From Myxococcus stipitatus (GTDB lineage: Bacteria; Myxococcota; Myxococcia; Myxococcales; Myxococcaceae): a stretch of DNA of 64,000 nucleotides. Positions 37,444 through 46,500 of the stretch are shown here, piece after piece (the first letter of the stretch is position 1; every line of letters begins with the position of its first letter). The DNA lies in NCBI RefSeq assembly GCF_037414475.1, contig NZ_CP147913.1, positions 8,380,501 to 8,444,500 on the forward strand. The letters run 5' to 3'. A program made the position numbers and the translations under genes. Under the pieces are notes generated by a model. That model was not told where the DNA came from and ran no database searches. It was given only the letters and a program-made list of their open reading frames with translations.

Positions 37444-38469
37444 ATGGGTATTCACATCGCGAGATTCAAGGCAGGGGGCGAAGTCCGCTGGGGCTGGGTG
37501 CGAGCGGGGCAGGTGGTTCCTATCTCCGGGCAATACGCCTCCCTGGCCGAGTTCCTGGAGGTCGGGCGGGAGCGTGCCTGGGCCCTGTCGGCTGGTGGAG
37601 CCGCCAAGGGGCTGCCCTTGGCCGAGGTCGAGGTGCTCAGCCCTGTGACGTCCCCCTGCAATGTCGTGTGTCAGGGGCAGAACTACCGCAGCCACATGTT
37701 GGAAGTGGGACAGGACCCGGACGCCAAGGACTTCAACCAGTTCTTCCGCAAGGCGTCCTCCTCGCTCACGTCGAGCACGGCCAACATCGTCCGTCCCCAG
37801 CGGGTACGGATGCTGGACTATGAAATCGAGCTGGGGCTCGTCATTGGCCGGGGCATCCATGGGCCCACGCGGGTGACGCGCGAGCGGCTGCACGAAGTCG
37901 TGGCCGGGGTCGTGATGGGCAATGACGTCTCCGCCAGGGACCTTCAGCTCATCGAGGGGCAGTGGCACAAGGCGAAGAGCTTCCGGACATTCTGCCCGGT
38001 GGGGCCCTTCCTCTATCTGCTGGCGCCCGAAGACCACGGCAGGTTGATGGACATGCGACTGTCCTTGTCCGTCAACGGTGAACTCCGGCAGAGCGCGAGT
38101 ACATCGGAGATGATCTACCCGCCCGAGGAGACGCTCTCGGAGCTCTCCGAGGTCATGGACCTTTTTCCGGGGGACCTCGTGCTGACAGGAACTCCCAGTG
38201 GCGTGGCCGCGGGGCGGACGGTGTCCAGGCTGGCCCGCGGCGTGGGGAGCTTCATCCGCCTTTTCTTGTCGGACAGGACGCTGGCGAAGCTCATCCTGAA
38301 GTCGAGCAACACCGCCGCCTATCTGAAGGAAGGCGATGTCATCCGCGCCTCCATCTCCAGCCCCGATGGCGCCATCCACCTGGGGATGCAGGAGAACCGC
38401 GTCGTCGCGCAGGAGTTGATGGCAGCGGCGGAGGAGCCGGTACCCGTGGTTCGAGTGGGAGGAATATGA
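37444..38469 (+). CDS. Fumarylacetoacetate hydrolase-fold protein, role unknown
   Basis: 341 residues, 15 bases after melG with GCGAGG upstream, and overlapping the next gene by ATGA, so surely part of the operon. The C-terminal two thirds are an FAH-type domain: QNYRSH, DYEIELGLVIG with metal ligands E127 and E129, and GNDVSARD with D161, then LTGTPSGVA. Enzymes of this fold use a divalent metal to hydrolyse or decarboxylate 1,3-dicarbonyl and oxo-acid compounds. No step of the predicted pathway clearly needs it. It might act on the oxidised glycyl intermediate or released glyoxylate-like fragment, or on a beta-keto shunt product; these are guesses. The fold assignment is secure, the role is not. 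Confidence 0.85.
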   Translation: MGIHIARFKAGGEVRWGWVRAGQVVPISGQYASLAEFLEVGRERAWALSAGGAAKGLPLAEVEVLSPVTSPCNVVCQGQNYRSHMLEVGQDPDAKDFNQFFRKASSSLTSSTANIVRPQRVRMLDYEIELGLVIGRGIHGPTRVTRERLHEVVAGVVMGNDVSARDLQLIEGQWHKAKSFRTFCPVGPFLYLLAPEDHGRLMDMRLSLSVNGELRQSASTSEMIYPPEETLSELSEVMDLFPGDLVLTGTPSGVAAGRTVSRLARGVGSFIRLFLSDRTLAKLILKSSNTAAYLKEGDVIRASISSPDGAIHLGMQENRVVAQELMAAAEEPVPVVRVGGI

Positions 38470-39380
38470 GCCAGGACAAACGCAAGGCGGATAGGACCGC
38501 GATGGGTGTGGCGATGTGGCGGGCGCTGGGGGCACGTGAAGGAGATGCGCGCGTCCGCAACCCCGACTTCATGGCGGCGGAGTTCCTGGACCCTGTTTCA
38601 CGTGCGCTCCTGGCGGTGGCGCCCGTTCGCGCGTGGTTCAAGAGCCACTTCGGACGCAAGCTGCCTGGGGCGTATGGCTTCGCCACGGCGCGAACGCTCC
38701 ACCTGGATTCGTTGTTTCTCCAGGCGCTCGGCGAAGGGGTGCGTCAGGTGGTGTTGCTCGGCGCGGGGTATGACAGCCGGGCCTACCGCTTCCGGGAGCG
38801 GCTTGGGGGGGCTCGAGTCTTCGAGGTGGACCTGCCGTCGACGCAGCAGCGCAAGAAGGAGCGTCTGGGGGCGTTGCTGGGCTCGATGCCTGACTGGGTC
38901 ACCTATGTGCCCATCGACTTCGACAAGCAGCGGCTCGAGGAGGTGCTACCCGGTGCGGGGTTCGACTCCAGGCTGCGGACGTTCTTCCTGTGGGAGGGCG
39001 TCTGCATGTACCTCTCCGAGGAGGGGGTCCAGCAGACGCTGGGCTTCGTGGTGCGCAACGCTCCGCCCGGCAGCAGCATCGCCTTCGACTACGTGGCCCT
39101 GGGTGCGCTGAGGGGGGATGTCCGCTATCCGGATTCCCGCCAGTGGGGAAGCGCGCTGGCGGCGATGGGACATCCCATGACGTTTGGCATCGAGGAGGAT
39201 GAGTCGGAGGCCTACTTGCGCCAGCAGGGGTTGGAGCTGGTCTCGCGAATCGGGTCCGCCGACATGGAGCGGGCGTATCTGACGAAGAGCAATGGGGAGT
39301 TGCTCTGCCACACGTCGAACATCCTGAACATCGTCCATGCGCGGGTCGCTGGACCTGGGGGAGTTGCGTCCACTCCGTAG
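38466..39380 (+). CDS. melK: SAM-dependent carboxyl O-methyltransferase (LCMT-like)
   Basis: 304 residues. The sequence belongs to the leucine carboxyl methyltransferase-like group: a long N-terminal helical part with ATARTLHLD, the SAM loop LLGAGYDSRAYRF (about 97-109), the acidic EVDLPSTQQRKKE strand end, and FLWEGVCMYLSEEGV. These enzymes methylate carboxyl oxygens, so it fits the last step, free acid to methyl ester. It is translationally coupled (ATGA) to the FAH-fold gene and followed by the nitrilase gene, the pair described for melithiazol as MelK and MelJ. The symbol rests on that pathway match and family, not on an alignment. Confidence 0.88.
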   Translation: MSQDKRKADRTAMGVAMWRALGAREGDARVRNPDFMAAEFLDPVSRALLAVAPVRAWFKSHFGRKLPGAYGFATARTLHLDSLFLQALGEGVRQVVLLGAGYDSRAYRFRERLGGARVFEVDLPSTQQRKKERLGALLGSMPDWVTYVPIDFDKQRLEEVLPGAGFDSRLRTFFLWEGVCMYLSEEGVQQTLGFVVRNAPPGSSIAFDYVALGALRGDVRYPDSRQWGSALAAMGHPMTFGIEEDESEAYLRQQGLELVSRIGSADMERAYLTKSNGELLCHTSNILNIVHARVAGPGGVASTP

Positions 39381-39415
39381 GCCCGTTCAACGTTTGAGCA
39401 TGAGGTGGAGTTCCC

Positions 39416-40456
39416 ATGGACTTGCTTCGTGTCGCGGCATTGCAGCTCCGCTCGCGCAACGGCCGTGTGCAGGACAACCTGGAGCATGCGCGGCCCTTCA
39501 TCCGCCAGGGCGTGGCCCAGGGGGCGCGGCTGTTGCTCCTCCCGGAGTTCTACTCCACGGGATATCTGCAGAGCCCCGAGGTCTGGCATTGGGGGGAGAC
39601 GTTGGATGGGCCCACCGTCCATTTCATGAGGGAGGAGGCGAGCCGGGGGAATGTGTTCCTGGGGGCCTCTCTTCTCGAGGTGGATGGGGAGGACTTCTTC
39701 AACACCTTCGTGTTGGTCTCACCGGCGGGGAGGGTGGACCGGGTGCGCAAGCGAAGGGCTCCCTCCTATGAGTCGTATTGGTTCCGGGGCAGTGGGGATG
39801 ATCCGTGTGTGATTGATTGCTCGCTGGGGCGGATAAGCGTGGGCATCTGCGCGGACAACCATTTCAGCGACATGGCGGCGTGTATCGAATCGTCTCGGTC
39901 TCAGCTTCACCTCATGCCGCACTGTTACTGCGTGGGAAAGGCGAATCCCTGGACTTTTCCGCGAGCGCTCGTCGAGGCGTCCTGCCGGCAGATGGAGTCG
40001 TTGCCGGTGCGGTATGCGCGTCACTTCGGTGTTCCGGTGGTGCTCGCGAATCAGTGCGGGCCTTGGGAGAGCCCGCTCCCGGGCCTCATGGGGCTGATGG
40101 TGAAGACGGACCGGTTCCTGGGGCGCTCGTCCATCGTATCGGCGCAGGGGGAGCGGCTTCGCGCCCTGGGGGAGGCCGAGGAGGGCGTCATCGTCGACAC
40201 GGTGGCGTTGAGGTCCGCGAATCATGTGGAGGACGAGCGGCTTGTCTCCAGTGCCCAGGGGGCGTGGGGTTGGTCGTCGCTCGGGGAGCCCGCGTTCTCG
40301 ACGGCGTCACTCGCGCTCAAGGTTCGCCTGATGGAGTGGCGGGGGCGCCGGGCGTATGAGCGGAGCATGGAGCGCAGGCGGTGTGCGCTGCGCGTCCAGG
40401 AGGAGTGCCGGAGCGCTTCTTCCAGTCGAGTGGACGCCCGTGTCCACTCGATTTGA
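39416..40456 (+). CDS. melJ: Nitrilase-superfamily amidohydrolase
   Basis: 346 residues of carbon-nitrogen hydrolase fold with the complete catalytic triad: E44 in LLPEFYSTGY, K112 in VRKRRAP and C145 in GICADNHF. It should hydrolyse the terminal amide left by MelG to the free acid that the neighbouring methyltransferase esterifies. It lies 35 bases after that gene and is the last gene of the operon. The C-terminal 60 residues (Arg/Glu-rich, RRAYERSMERRRC) go beyond the nitrilase core and may be helical. As with melK, the symbol is by pathway analogy with melithiazol biosynthesis. Confidence 0.88.
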   Translation: MDLLRVAALQLRSRNGRVQDNLEHARPFIRQGVAQGARLLLLPEFYSTGYLQSPEVWHWGETLDGPTVHFMREEASRGNVFLGASLLEVDGEDFFNTFVLVSPAGRVDRVRKRRAPSYESYWFRGSGDDPCVIDCSLGRISVGICADNHFSDMAACIESSRSQLHLMPHCYCVGKANPWTFPRALVEASCRQMESLPVRYARHFGVPVVLANQCGPWESPLPGLMGLMVKTDRFLGRSSIVSAQGERLRALGEAEEGVIVDTVALRSANHVEDERLVSSAQGAWGWSSLGEPAFSTASLALKVRLMEWRGRRAYERSMERRRCALRVQEECRSASSSRVDARVHSI

Positions 40457-40462
40457 CACCCG

Positions 40463-40485
40463 GGTGCCTCGCTGAGAGGGGCACC
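40463..40485 (+). terminator. Small hairpin directly after the PKS operon
   Basis: GGTGCC at 40463-40468 pairs with GGCACC at 40480-40485 around an 11-base loop, 6 bases after the nitrilase stop. It may act together with the larger hairpin at 40518-40558. Confidence 0.4.
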
Positions 40486-40517
40486 GCGCGGCATGTCCGT
40501 TGCTCAACCAGACACGG

Positions 40518-40558
40518 CCTGAAGGACCGGGCCCTCATGGCGAGGGCGGGCCTTCAGG
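40518..40558 (+). terminator. Strong stem-loop ending the PKS operon
   Basis: CCTGAAGG (40518-40525) pairs with CCTTCAGG (40551-40558) and inside it GCCCTC (40531-40536) pairs with GAGGGC (40542-40547) around a five-base loop. No U-tract follows. Its place between the last biosynthetic gene and the next ATG (40585) makes it the likely 3' end of the 38-kb transcript. Confidence 0.55.
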
Positions 40559-40584
40559 GCGGTTCCCCGTGCTCTGGAGACACC

Positions 40585-41145
40585 ATGGCTATCAAGGAGA
40601 TGAAGGCGAAGACCGTCAACCTGTCGGAGTTGGCGGATGCGGCTGGCAACCCGCGGCTCGTGCTGCCGCAGAGCGGCATGTCCAGACGGTCCGTCCTCCG
40701 GGGAAGCGGTGGCATCATCCTCCTGGCGGCGCTTCCCACCGCGCCCATGCTGTCGGGCTGCTGGCCCGACAGCTGGGATGTGGATGACATCCTGAATGCC
40801 ATCAAGGCGGCGAAGGAGATCTTCGACATCCTCGAGAAGATCGGGGGGACCATCGCCGCCATCAACAAGGGAGACGAGCCTCAGGACATCAACGTCAAGC
40901 TCGAGCTGTTGGAGGAGCTGTCGCAGCCTCCAACCGCCACGGGGACGCCGGGCGCGTCCGGAGCTCGTGCCGGACGGTCGGTGGCCAGCAACATCGTGCG
41001 CGTCTCGATTCCTCCCTCCCGAAACGGAGAGGCCTCGCTCATCCCCTGGTCCGGGTTCCAAGCGAGCCGTGTGGGGCCACACTTCGCCTCGGCCAGGGCG
41101 CTGCGGAAGCTCGTGGAGAGTTCCACCTTCAGGGTCGAGGGCTGA
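40585..41145 (+). CDS. Tat-type lipoprotein, function unknown
   Basis: 186 residues. About 31 residues precede a twin-arginine signal (SRRSVLRGS), a hydrophobic stretch (GGIILLAALPTAP) and a lipobox ending LSGC, so the protein should be folded in the cytoplasm, exported by Tat and lipid-anchored. The mature part has an amphipathic helix (DDILNAIKAAKEIFDILEKIGGTIAAIN), a Gly/Ala/Arg-rich link and a C-terminal basic segment. No family recognised. ATG 40585 is preceded by TGGAGA; ATG 40678, directly at the Arg pair, is a possible alternative start. It lies 4 bases before another lipoprotein gene and probably forms an operon with it. Confidence 0.75.
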   Translation: MAIKEMKAKTVNLSELADAAGNPRLVLPQSGMSRRSVLRGSGGIILLAALPTAPMLSGCWPDSWDVDDILNAIKAAKEIFDILEKIGGTIAAINKGDEPQDINVKLELLEELSQPPTATGTPGASGARAGRSVASNIVRVSIPPSRNGEASLIPWSGFQASRVGPHFASARALRKLVESSTFRVEG

Positions 41146-41149
41146 GCCC

Positions 41150-41860
41150 ATGATGGGCACGAGAGAGGCCCTCGGCCTGGGGGCCTTGCTGTTCACGCTC
41201 GCGGGGAGCGGCTGCCTGAAGGACCCGGACCCCAACGAGTTCTACCCGTGTCCAGACGCCAAGGAGTCAACGGTCGTTGCTGGCTCGATGCTGTGCGAGT
41301 GCGTCGCGCAGACGGATGGGGGCGTCGCCTACTACGCCAACGGCTCGGCGACGTGTGAGAGCTGTGACGCCGTGGCGGCCGCGGGCCGCTTCTGCATCTG
41401 CGACTCGCGCAACATCATCAGCTCCGTCAGGTCAGAGTGTGTCCAGTGCCCGGAGCGCTGTGCCTCTCTGGAGTGTGTCCCCGAGCCCTGTGAGGGGCGC
41501 TGCCAACGACCGCCTTGTGCGCCGGGCTCCTACTGTACTCCCGAGGGCCGCTGTGCCGCGTGCGCCCCTGGTCGTTGTGGAGGTGCTTGCGGGGACTGTC
41601 CCATGGGCCTCACCTGTGTCATCGGACAGTGTGTCGCGGTGACGCGGTGCTGTGTGGGGAAACGCATTTGTGACGAGGCTCCGACGGGGTGCGTGTGGAG
41701 CGGCATCCACCCACCTGGAGCCCCTTGCTTTTGCGATTACGACGATTCGAATCCCAACCTCTACAACGCGTTCGAACCCGACGCCCCCAATGGCAGGCCT
41801 CGCACGGAGGATGGCCTCGTTTGTGTGCAGAGGCTTTCGGGCACGTTCTGCCCGTTCTGA
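41150..41860 (+). CDS. Cysteine-rich lipoprotein
   Basis: 236 residues with a signal sequence and lipobox (FTLAGSGC). The mature protein is very rich in cysteine: pairs and clusters such as CESC, CQRPPC, CAAC, CGGACGDC and GLTCVIGQC suggest many disulphides in small repeated modules, as in other myxobacterial cell-surface proteins. No catalytic family recognised. Two ATGs (41150 and 41153) lie together. It follows the Tat lipoprotein by 4 bases and is closed by a strong hairpin. Confidence 0.8.
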   Translation: MMGTREALGLGALLFTLAGSGCLKDPDPNEFYPCPDAKESTVVAGSMLCECVAQTDGGVAYYANGSATCESCDAVAAAGRFCICDSRNIISSVRSECVQCPERCASLECVPEPCEGRCQRPPCAPGSYCTPEGRCAACAPGRCGGACGDCPMGLTCVIGQCVAVTRCCVGKRICDEAPTGCVWSGIHPPGAPCFCDYDDSNPNLYNAFEPDAPNGRPRTEDGLVCVQRLSGTFCPF

Positions 41861-41912
41861 GGTGGGTCCAGGGCGGTCGGCGCACGGGGGGAGCGCCGAT
41901 TGTCTGGAATGA

Positions 41913-41966
41913 AGCCCCTCCGCCGGGTCGTGCTTGTCCCATGCGAGGGCATCCGGCGGAGGGGCT
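41913..41966 (+). terminator. 14-bp perfect inverted repeat after the lipoprotein operon
   Basis: AGCCCCTCCGCCGG (41913-41926) and its exact complement CCGGCGGAGGGGCT (41953-41966) flank a 26-base loop, 52 bases after the stop and 35 before the next gene. No U-run follows, but it is the strongest hairpin in this interval and separates two transcription units. Confidence 0.6.
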
Positions 41967-42000
41967 GTCTGTCCAACCTGTCTTCGATTAGACTTGTAGG

Positions 42001-43557
42001 GTGCCCACCCCCCTGACCGAACTTGCCTTGGGTCTTGAAGCCGAGAGGCTCACACGTGAGAGGGATTTCTTCCGGCAACTGCTGGAGCTGGGCGGCCGGG
42101 AGGAGATTGAGCCCTTCCTGGAAGAGGCGCTCTCGATGGTGGTGGCGCTCTCGGGCGCGCGCCGGGGTTATATCGAAGTCCAGGATGAGCCGGGCCGCTC
42201 GGACCAGGCCTCGACGTTCTCATTGGCCCATGGCTACTACGACGCGGAGGTTGACGGGGTGCGTGCCGCCTTCTCGCGGGGCGTCATCGCGGAGGCGATC
42301 GCGACGGGCCGCACCATCCTCACGGACTCCGCGCTGAGTGACCCGCGGTTCCAGAAGCGCGACAGCGTGGTGCGCAATCGCACCGAGGCCGTTTTGTGCG
42401 CACCCATCGGTGTCTCGCCCCCCATGGGGGTCATCTACCTCCAGGACCGGGAGAAGGCGGGCTCGTTCTCCACCGAGGACTGCGGGCTGGTGGAGACCTT
42501 CGCGCGGCATCTGGCCGCCTTCGCGGACCGGCTCCTGCTGAAGCGCAGGCGGCGGGACGCGGCGGACCCCACCTGGCGGGCGCGGGCCTCCCTGCGCGCG
42601 GAGGGTGTCATCGGGCGCAGTCCCGCGCTCGCACATGTCCTGGAGCAACTGGCGTTGGTGGCCCCGAAGGAGGTCACCGTGCTCCTGACGGGCGCGTCGG
42701 GGACTGGCAAGACGCAGTTGGCCCGCGTCATCCATGAGAACAGTCCTCGGCGGGCGGGGCGCTTCGTCGACCTCAACTGCGCCACGTTCGTCGAGTCCCT
42801 GGTCGAGAGCGAGCTGTTTGGCGCGGTGCGTGGCGCGCATTCCACGGCGACGCGTGGGATGCCGGGCAAGATTTCCGCGGCGAATCGCGGCACGTTGTTT
42901 CTCGACGAGGTGGGGGAGCTGCCCCTGGCGGTGCAAGCCAAGCTGCTCCAGTTCCTCCAGGACCGGGTGTACTACCCGCTGGGCAGCGACAAGCCCGAGC
43001 GCGCCGACGTGCGCATCATCGCGGCGACCAACGTGGACCTGCGGGCTGCCGTGGCGCAGCGGCGGTTCCGGGAGGACCTGCTCTACCGTTTGGATGTGAT
43101 GCCCGTCCATGTGCCCCCACTGTCCGCCCGGCGCGAGGACATCCTGGATATCGCAGAGCACTTCTGCCAGCGGGCCTGTGCTCGGCATGGCCTGCCTCCG
43201 CTGCGCCTGTCCGTGGGCGCGGCGCGGGCGGTCGAGCTCGCGGAGTGGCCGGGGAATGTCCGCGAACTGGAGAACAAGGTGGAGGCCGCGGTCATCCGCG
43301 CGGGCGAGGGCGCCACCCAGGTCGAGTTGCGGCACTTCTTCCCCGAGACCCGGCCTGCTTCTTCGGGGGACGGCGGCTCCGCCGGGCGCGAGATCCATGG
43401 CTCCTTCCAGGAGGAGACGAGGCGCTTCCAGAAGCAGCTGGTGCAGCGGGCGTTGAACGACACGGATTGGAACGTGAGCGAGGCCGCGGAGCGGTTGGAC
43501 CTGTCTCGGGCGCATCTCTACAACCTCATCGCGGCGTTTGGCCTCAAGCGCGGCTGA
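42001..43557 (+). CDS. GAF-AAA+-HTH transcriptional regulator (enhancer-binding type)
   Basis: 518 residues from a GTG start. Order: coiled N-terminus, GAF sensor (about 45-180), AAA+ ATPase with Walker A GASGTGKT (231-238) and Walker B LFLDE (about 299-303), VRELENKVE region, and a C-terminal Fis-type helix-turn-helix (NVSEAAERLDLSRAHLYNL). This is the build of sigma-54 activators. However, the GAFTGA loop that touches sigma-54 reads GAHSTA (278-283), so the partner may be altered or sigma-54 independent. It ends 23 bases before the kinase gene and is probably co-transcribed with it, a regulator/kinase pairing common in myxobacteria. Confidence 0.92.
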   Translation: MPTPLTELALGLEAERLTRERDFFRQLLELGGREEIEPFLEEALSMVVALSGARRGYIEVQDEPGRSDQASTFSLAHGYYDAEVDGVRAAFSRGVIAEAIATGRTILTDSALSDPRFQKRDSVVRNRTEAVLCAPIGVSPPMGVIYLQDREKAGSFSTEDCGLVETFARHLAAFADRLLLKRRRRDAADPTWRARASLRAEGVIGRSPALAHVLEQLALVAPKEVTVLLTGASGTGKTQLARVIHENSPRRAGRFVDLNCATFVESLVESELFGAVRGAHSTATRGMPGKISAANRGTLFLDEVGELPLAVQAKLLQFLQDRVYYPLGSDKPERADVRIIAATNVDLRAAVAQRRFREDLLYRLDVMPVHVPPLSARREDILDIAEHFCQRACARHGLPPLRLSVGAARAVELAEWPGNVRELENKVEAAVIRAGEGATQVELRHFFPETRPASSGDGGSAGREIHGSFQEETRRFQKQLVQRALNDTDWNVSEAAERLDLSRAHLYNLIAAFGLKRG

Positions 43558-43580
43558 GCACGCGCGCTGGTTCGTCTCCC

Positions 43581-46500
43581 GTGCCCCCTCCACGCAAGCC
43601 GAGCTGGACGCCTCCAGCCTCCATTGAAGAGTACTCCCTGCTCGACCACCTGGGGGGTGGAGGCATGGGAAACATCTATCTCGCGAGGGATTCGTTGTTG
43701 GACCGCCTGGTCGCGGTGAAGTTCATCGCGGCGGCAAGGCCAGGGACGGAGGCGCGCGACAGGTTCCGCGTGGAGGCGCGAGCGATTGCGCGCCTCTCCC
43801 ATCCCAATGTCGTCGCCGTGTACCGAAGTGGCGAGGTGGATGGCCGGCCCTATCTCGTCACCGAGTTTGTTCGGGGGAGGAGCCTCGCCGAGGTGCCTCG
43901 GCCCATGTCGCCGGGCGAGGTCCAGCACATCGCGCTCGGGTTGGCCCGAGGGCTCGCGGCGGCCCATCGACAGAGGGTCCTCCACCGGGACATCAAACCC
44001 GCGAATGTGATGTTGACCGACGAGGGGGAGGTCAAGCTGGTCGACTTCGGCCTCGCGAAACTCCTCCAATCGAGCGCGGGGGCCTCTGAGTCCCCAGAGG
44101 AAGGGATGCGCCTGGGGGGGCTCCCGCCGCCGGACGAAACGCCTTCGCATGCGATGTTGGGCACGCCGCACTACATGGCGCCCGAGGTCCTCCAGGGCCG
44201 GCCCGCGAGCCCCCGGAGTGACCTCTTCTCCGTGGGCGCGGTTCTCTATGAGCTCTGCACGGGGGCCCCGGTGCGCGCGCAGCCGGGGGCCTTCGTGACG
44301 GAGGCATGGATGCTTGAGATGGGCGCTCCTCTCGGCACGCTGCCGGGCTGGCGAGGGTCGCGGTTCGCCGCCATCGTGGACCGGTGCTTGAAGGTCTCGT
44401 TGGAGGACCGCTTCTCCTCCGCGGAGGGTCTCTGTGACGCGCTGGCGGGGCTTGCCACCGAACACGCGGAGAGCGGTATCCCCGAAGGCAATCCCTACCG
44501 GGGACTCCAGCCCTTCGAGGCGGAGCACAGCGCCTTGTTCTTTGGCCGGTCGGCGGAGGTGGCTGCCGTCGTCGAGCGGCTGCGAACAGAGCCGCTCATG
44601 GTGGTGACGGGAGACTCAGGGGTCGGCAAGTCGTCACTGTGCAGGGCGGGAGTCCTGCCTCGTGTTCGTGGAGGCGCGGCGCCAGAGGAGCGCTCCATTC
44701 GGGTTGCCGCACTCGTTCCAGGCCGGGAGCCCGTGCGGGCCCTCGCGTTGGCGCTCGCGACGGTGCTGGAGCGTGACGAGTCGCTGCTCGTCAAGCTCAT
44801 CCGGGAAGAGCCTGGTGCATTGGGGGTGGAAGCGCGCCGGTGGAAGGCGCGTGAGAGCGCGCTCGTCGTGTTCGTCGACCAGCTCGAGGAACTCTTCACG
44901 TTGGCGCCACCCGAAGAGGCCGCGTTGTTCGCCGAAGCGGTGGCGAGCTTGGGCGCGGTCGCCGCGAACCTGCGTGTGCTGATGGCCATTCGCGGTGACT
45001 TCTTCACCCGACTGGCCGCGCTTCCCGGCCTGGGGGCGGATGTGTCTCGCGCGCTCTATCTCTTGGGGCCGCTGTCCGGCGAGGCGATGCGCGAGGCCAT
45101 TGTTGGCCCGGCCCAGCGTCAAGGCGTGGGCTTCGAGTCCGAGCAGCTCATCGGCGACCTGATGGAGCCGGCGGCTCGTGCGGCGGGGGGATTGCCGCTG
45201 CTTCAGTTCACGATGGCTGAGCTCTGGGATGCGAGGGACGTACAGCGGCAGGTGATTCCCGCCCGGGCGCTTCAGGCGATGGGCGGAGTGGGAGGGGCGC
45301 TCGCGCGGCATGCGGACGGTGTGCTGGCCTCGCTGTCCGTGGACGAGGTCGACGCGGCGCGACTGCTCCTGCTGCGGATGGTCACCCCTGGGGGACTGAC
45401 GGTGCGCCGCGGCGTGGAGGAGCTTGAGCCGGCGCATCCTCGGATGCGAGTGGCGCTCGAGGCGCTCATCCGGGCGCGTCTCGTGGTCGCGCGCGAGCGC
45501 GAGGGGCGGACCTATTACGAGCTCGCGCACGAGGCTCTGGTGGAGGGCTGGGGGACCCTGCGCCGGTGGATGGACGCCGACGCCGGGCAACGCGAGCTGC
45601 GCGAGCGAATCGAGGTCTCGGCCTCCGAGTGGGACCGCCTTGGGCGTGCCTCCGAGGGATTGTGGAGCGCCCGGCAACTCACCGAAGTGGCTCGGGTGAA
45701 TCTCGCCGCCCTCTCTGAATGTGGAGCCCGATTCCTGACCGCATCACGCGTCTCCATGCGGCGCCGGAGGAATCAGCGGCTGGCGACCATCGTCTTCGTG
45801 CCTCTGCTGGGAGGGGCGGCACTCGCGGGAGTCTGGCTCCAGGCGCGCGACACCATCGAGAAGCAGGTGGTGGCGGCCATGCGCGACGCCCGCGAGGATA
45901 CCGAGCGTGGCCAGCGGCATCTGGCCGAGGCGTTGCGTCTGCGAGGAGAAGCCTTCGGACGGTTCGACCAGGTCCGCGGCTCTCCGGAAGTCATCTCGCG
46001 GCGGAGCCAGGAGGCCGAGGCGCTCTGGAGCAAGGCCGAGGATGCGGCCACGGCGGCGGAGCTGGCGCTGCTCGGCGCGGTTCAACATCATGAGGTCGCA
46101 TACCGGTTGGACCCGGCGCGGCGCGACATCCAGGCGGCCTTGGGGGACGTGTTGGTTCAGCGCATCCAACTGGCCGAGGCGTTCAACCATGAGGAGCGCC
46201 ATGACGAGTTGCTGCGCCAGCTCCCCGCGTTCGACCCGGATGGCTCGCGGGTCCAGTGGGCCCAGGCGGCGCCGAAGCTCGAGCTTCAGACCACGCCCCC
46301 AGGGGCCGAGGTCCTCCTGGAGCGCTACGAGTGGGAGCGCGGTCAACCCACGCGGGCGACTTCGCTTGGCTCGCTGGGGCACACGCCACTCAAGGACGTG
46401 GTGCTGGCGCGAGGGCCGGGCTCCTATCGGCTGACGCTGAAGCTGCCCGGGCATACGACGGTGCGCTATCCGTTGGTCCTGTCGAGAGCGGAGTCCACCT

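Noticed and set aside
43245..43580. Kinase start at 43245 inside the regulator gene
   Set aside because: That part is the out-of-frame end of the regulator; GTG 43581 begins just before the kinase domain.
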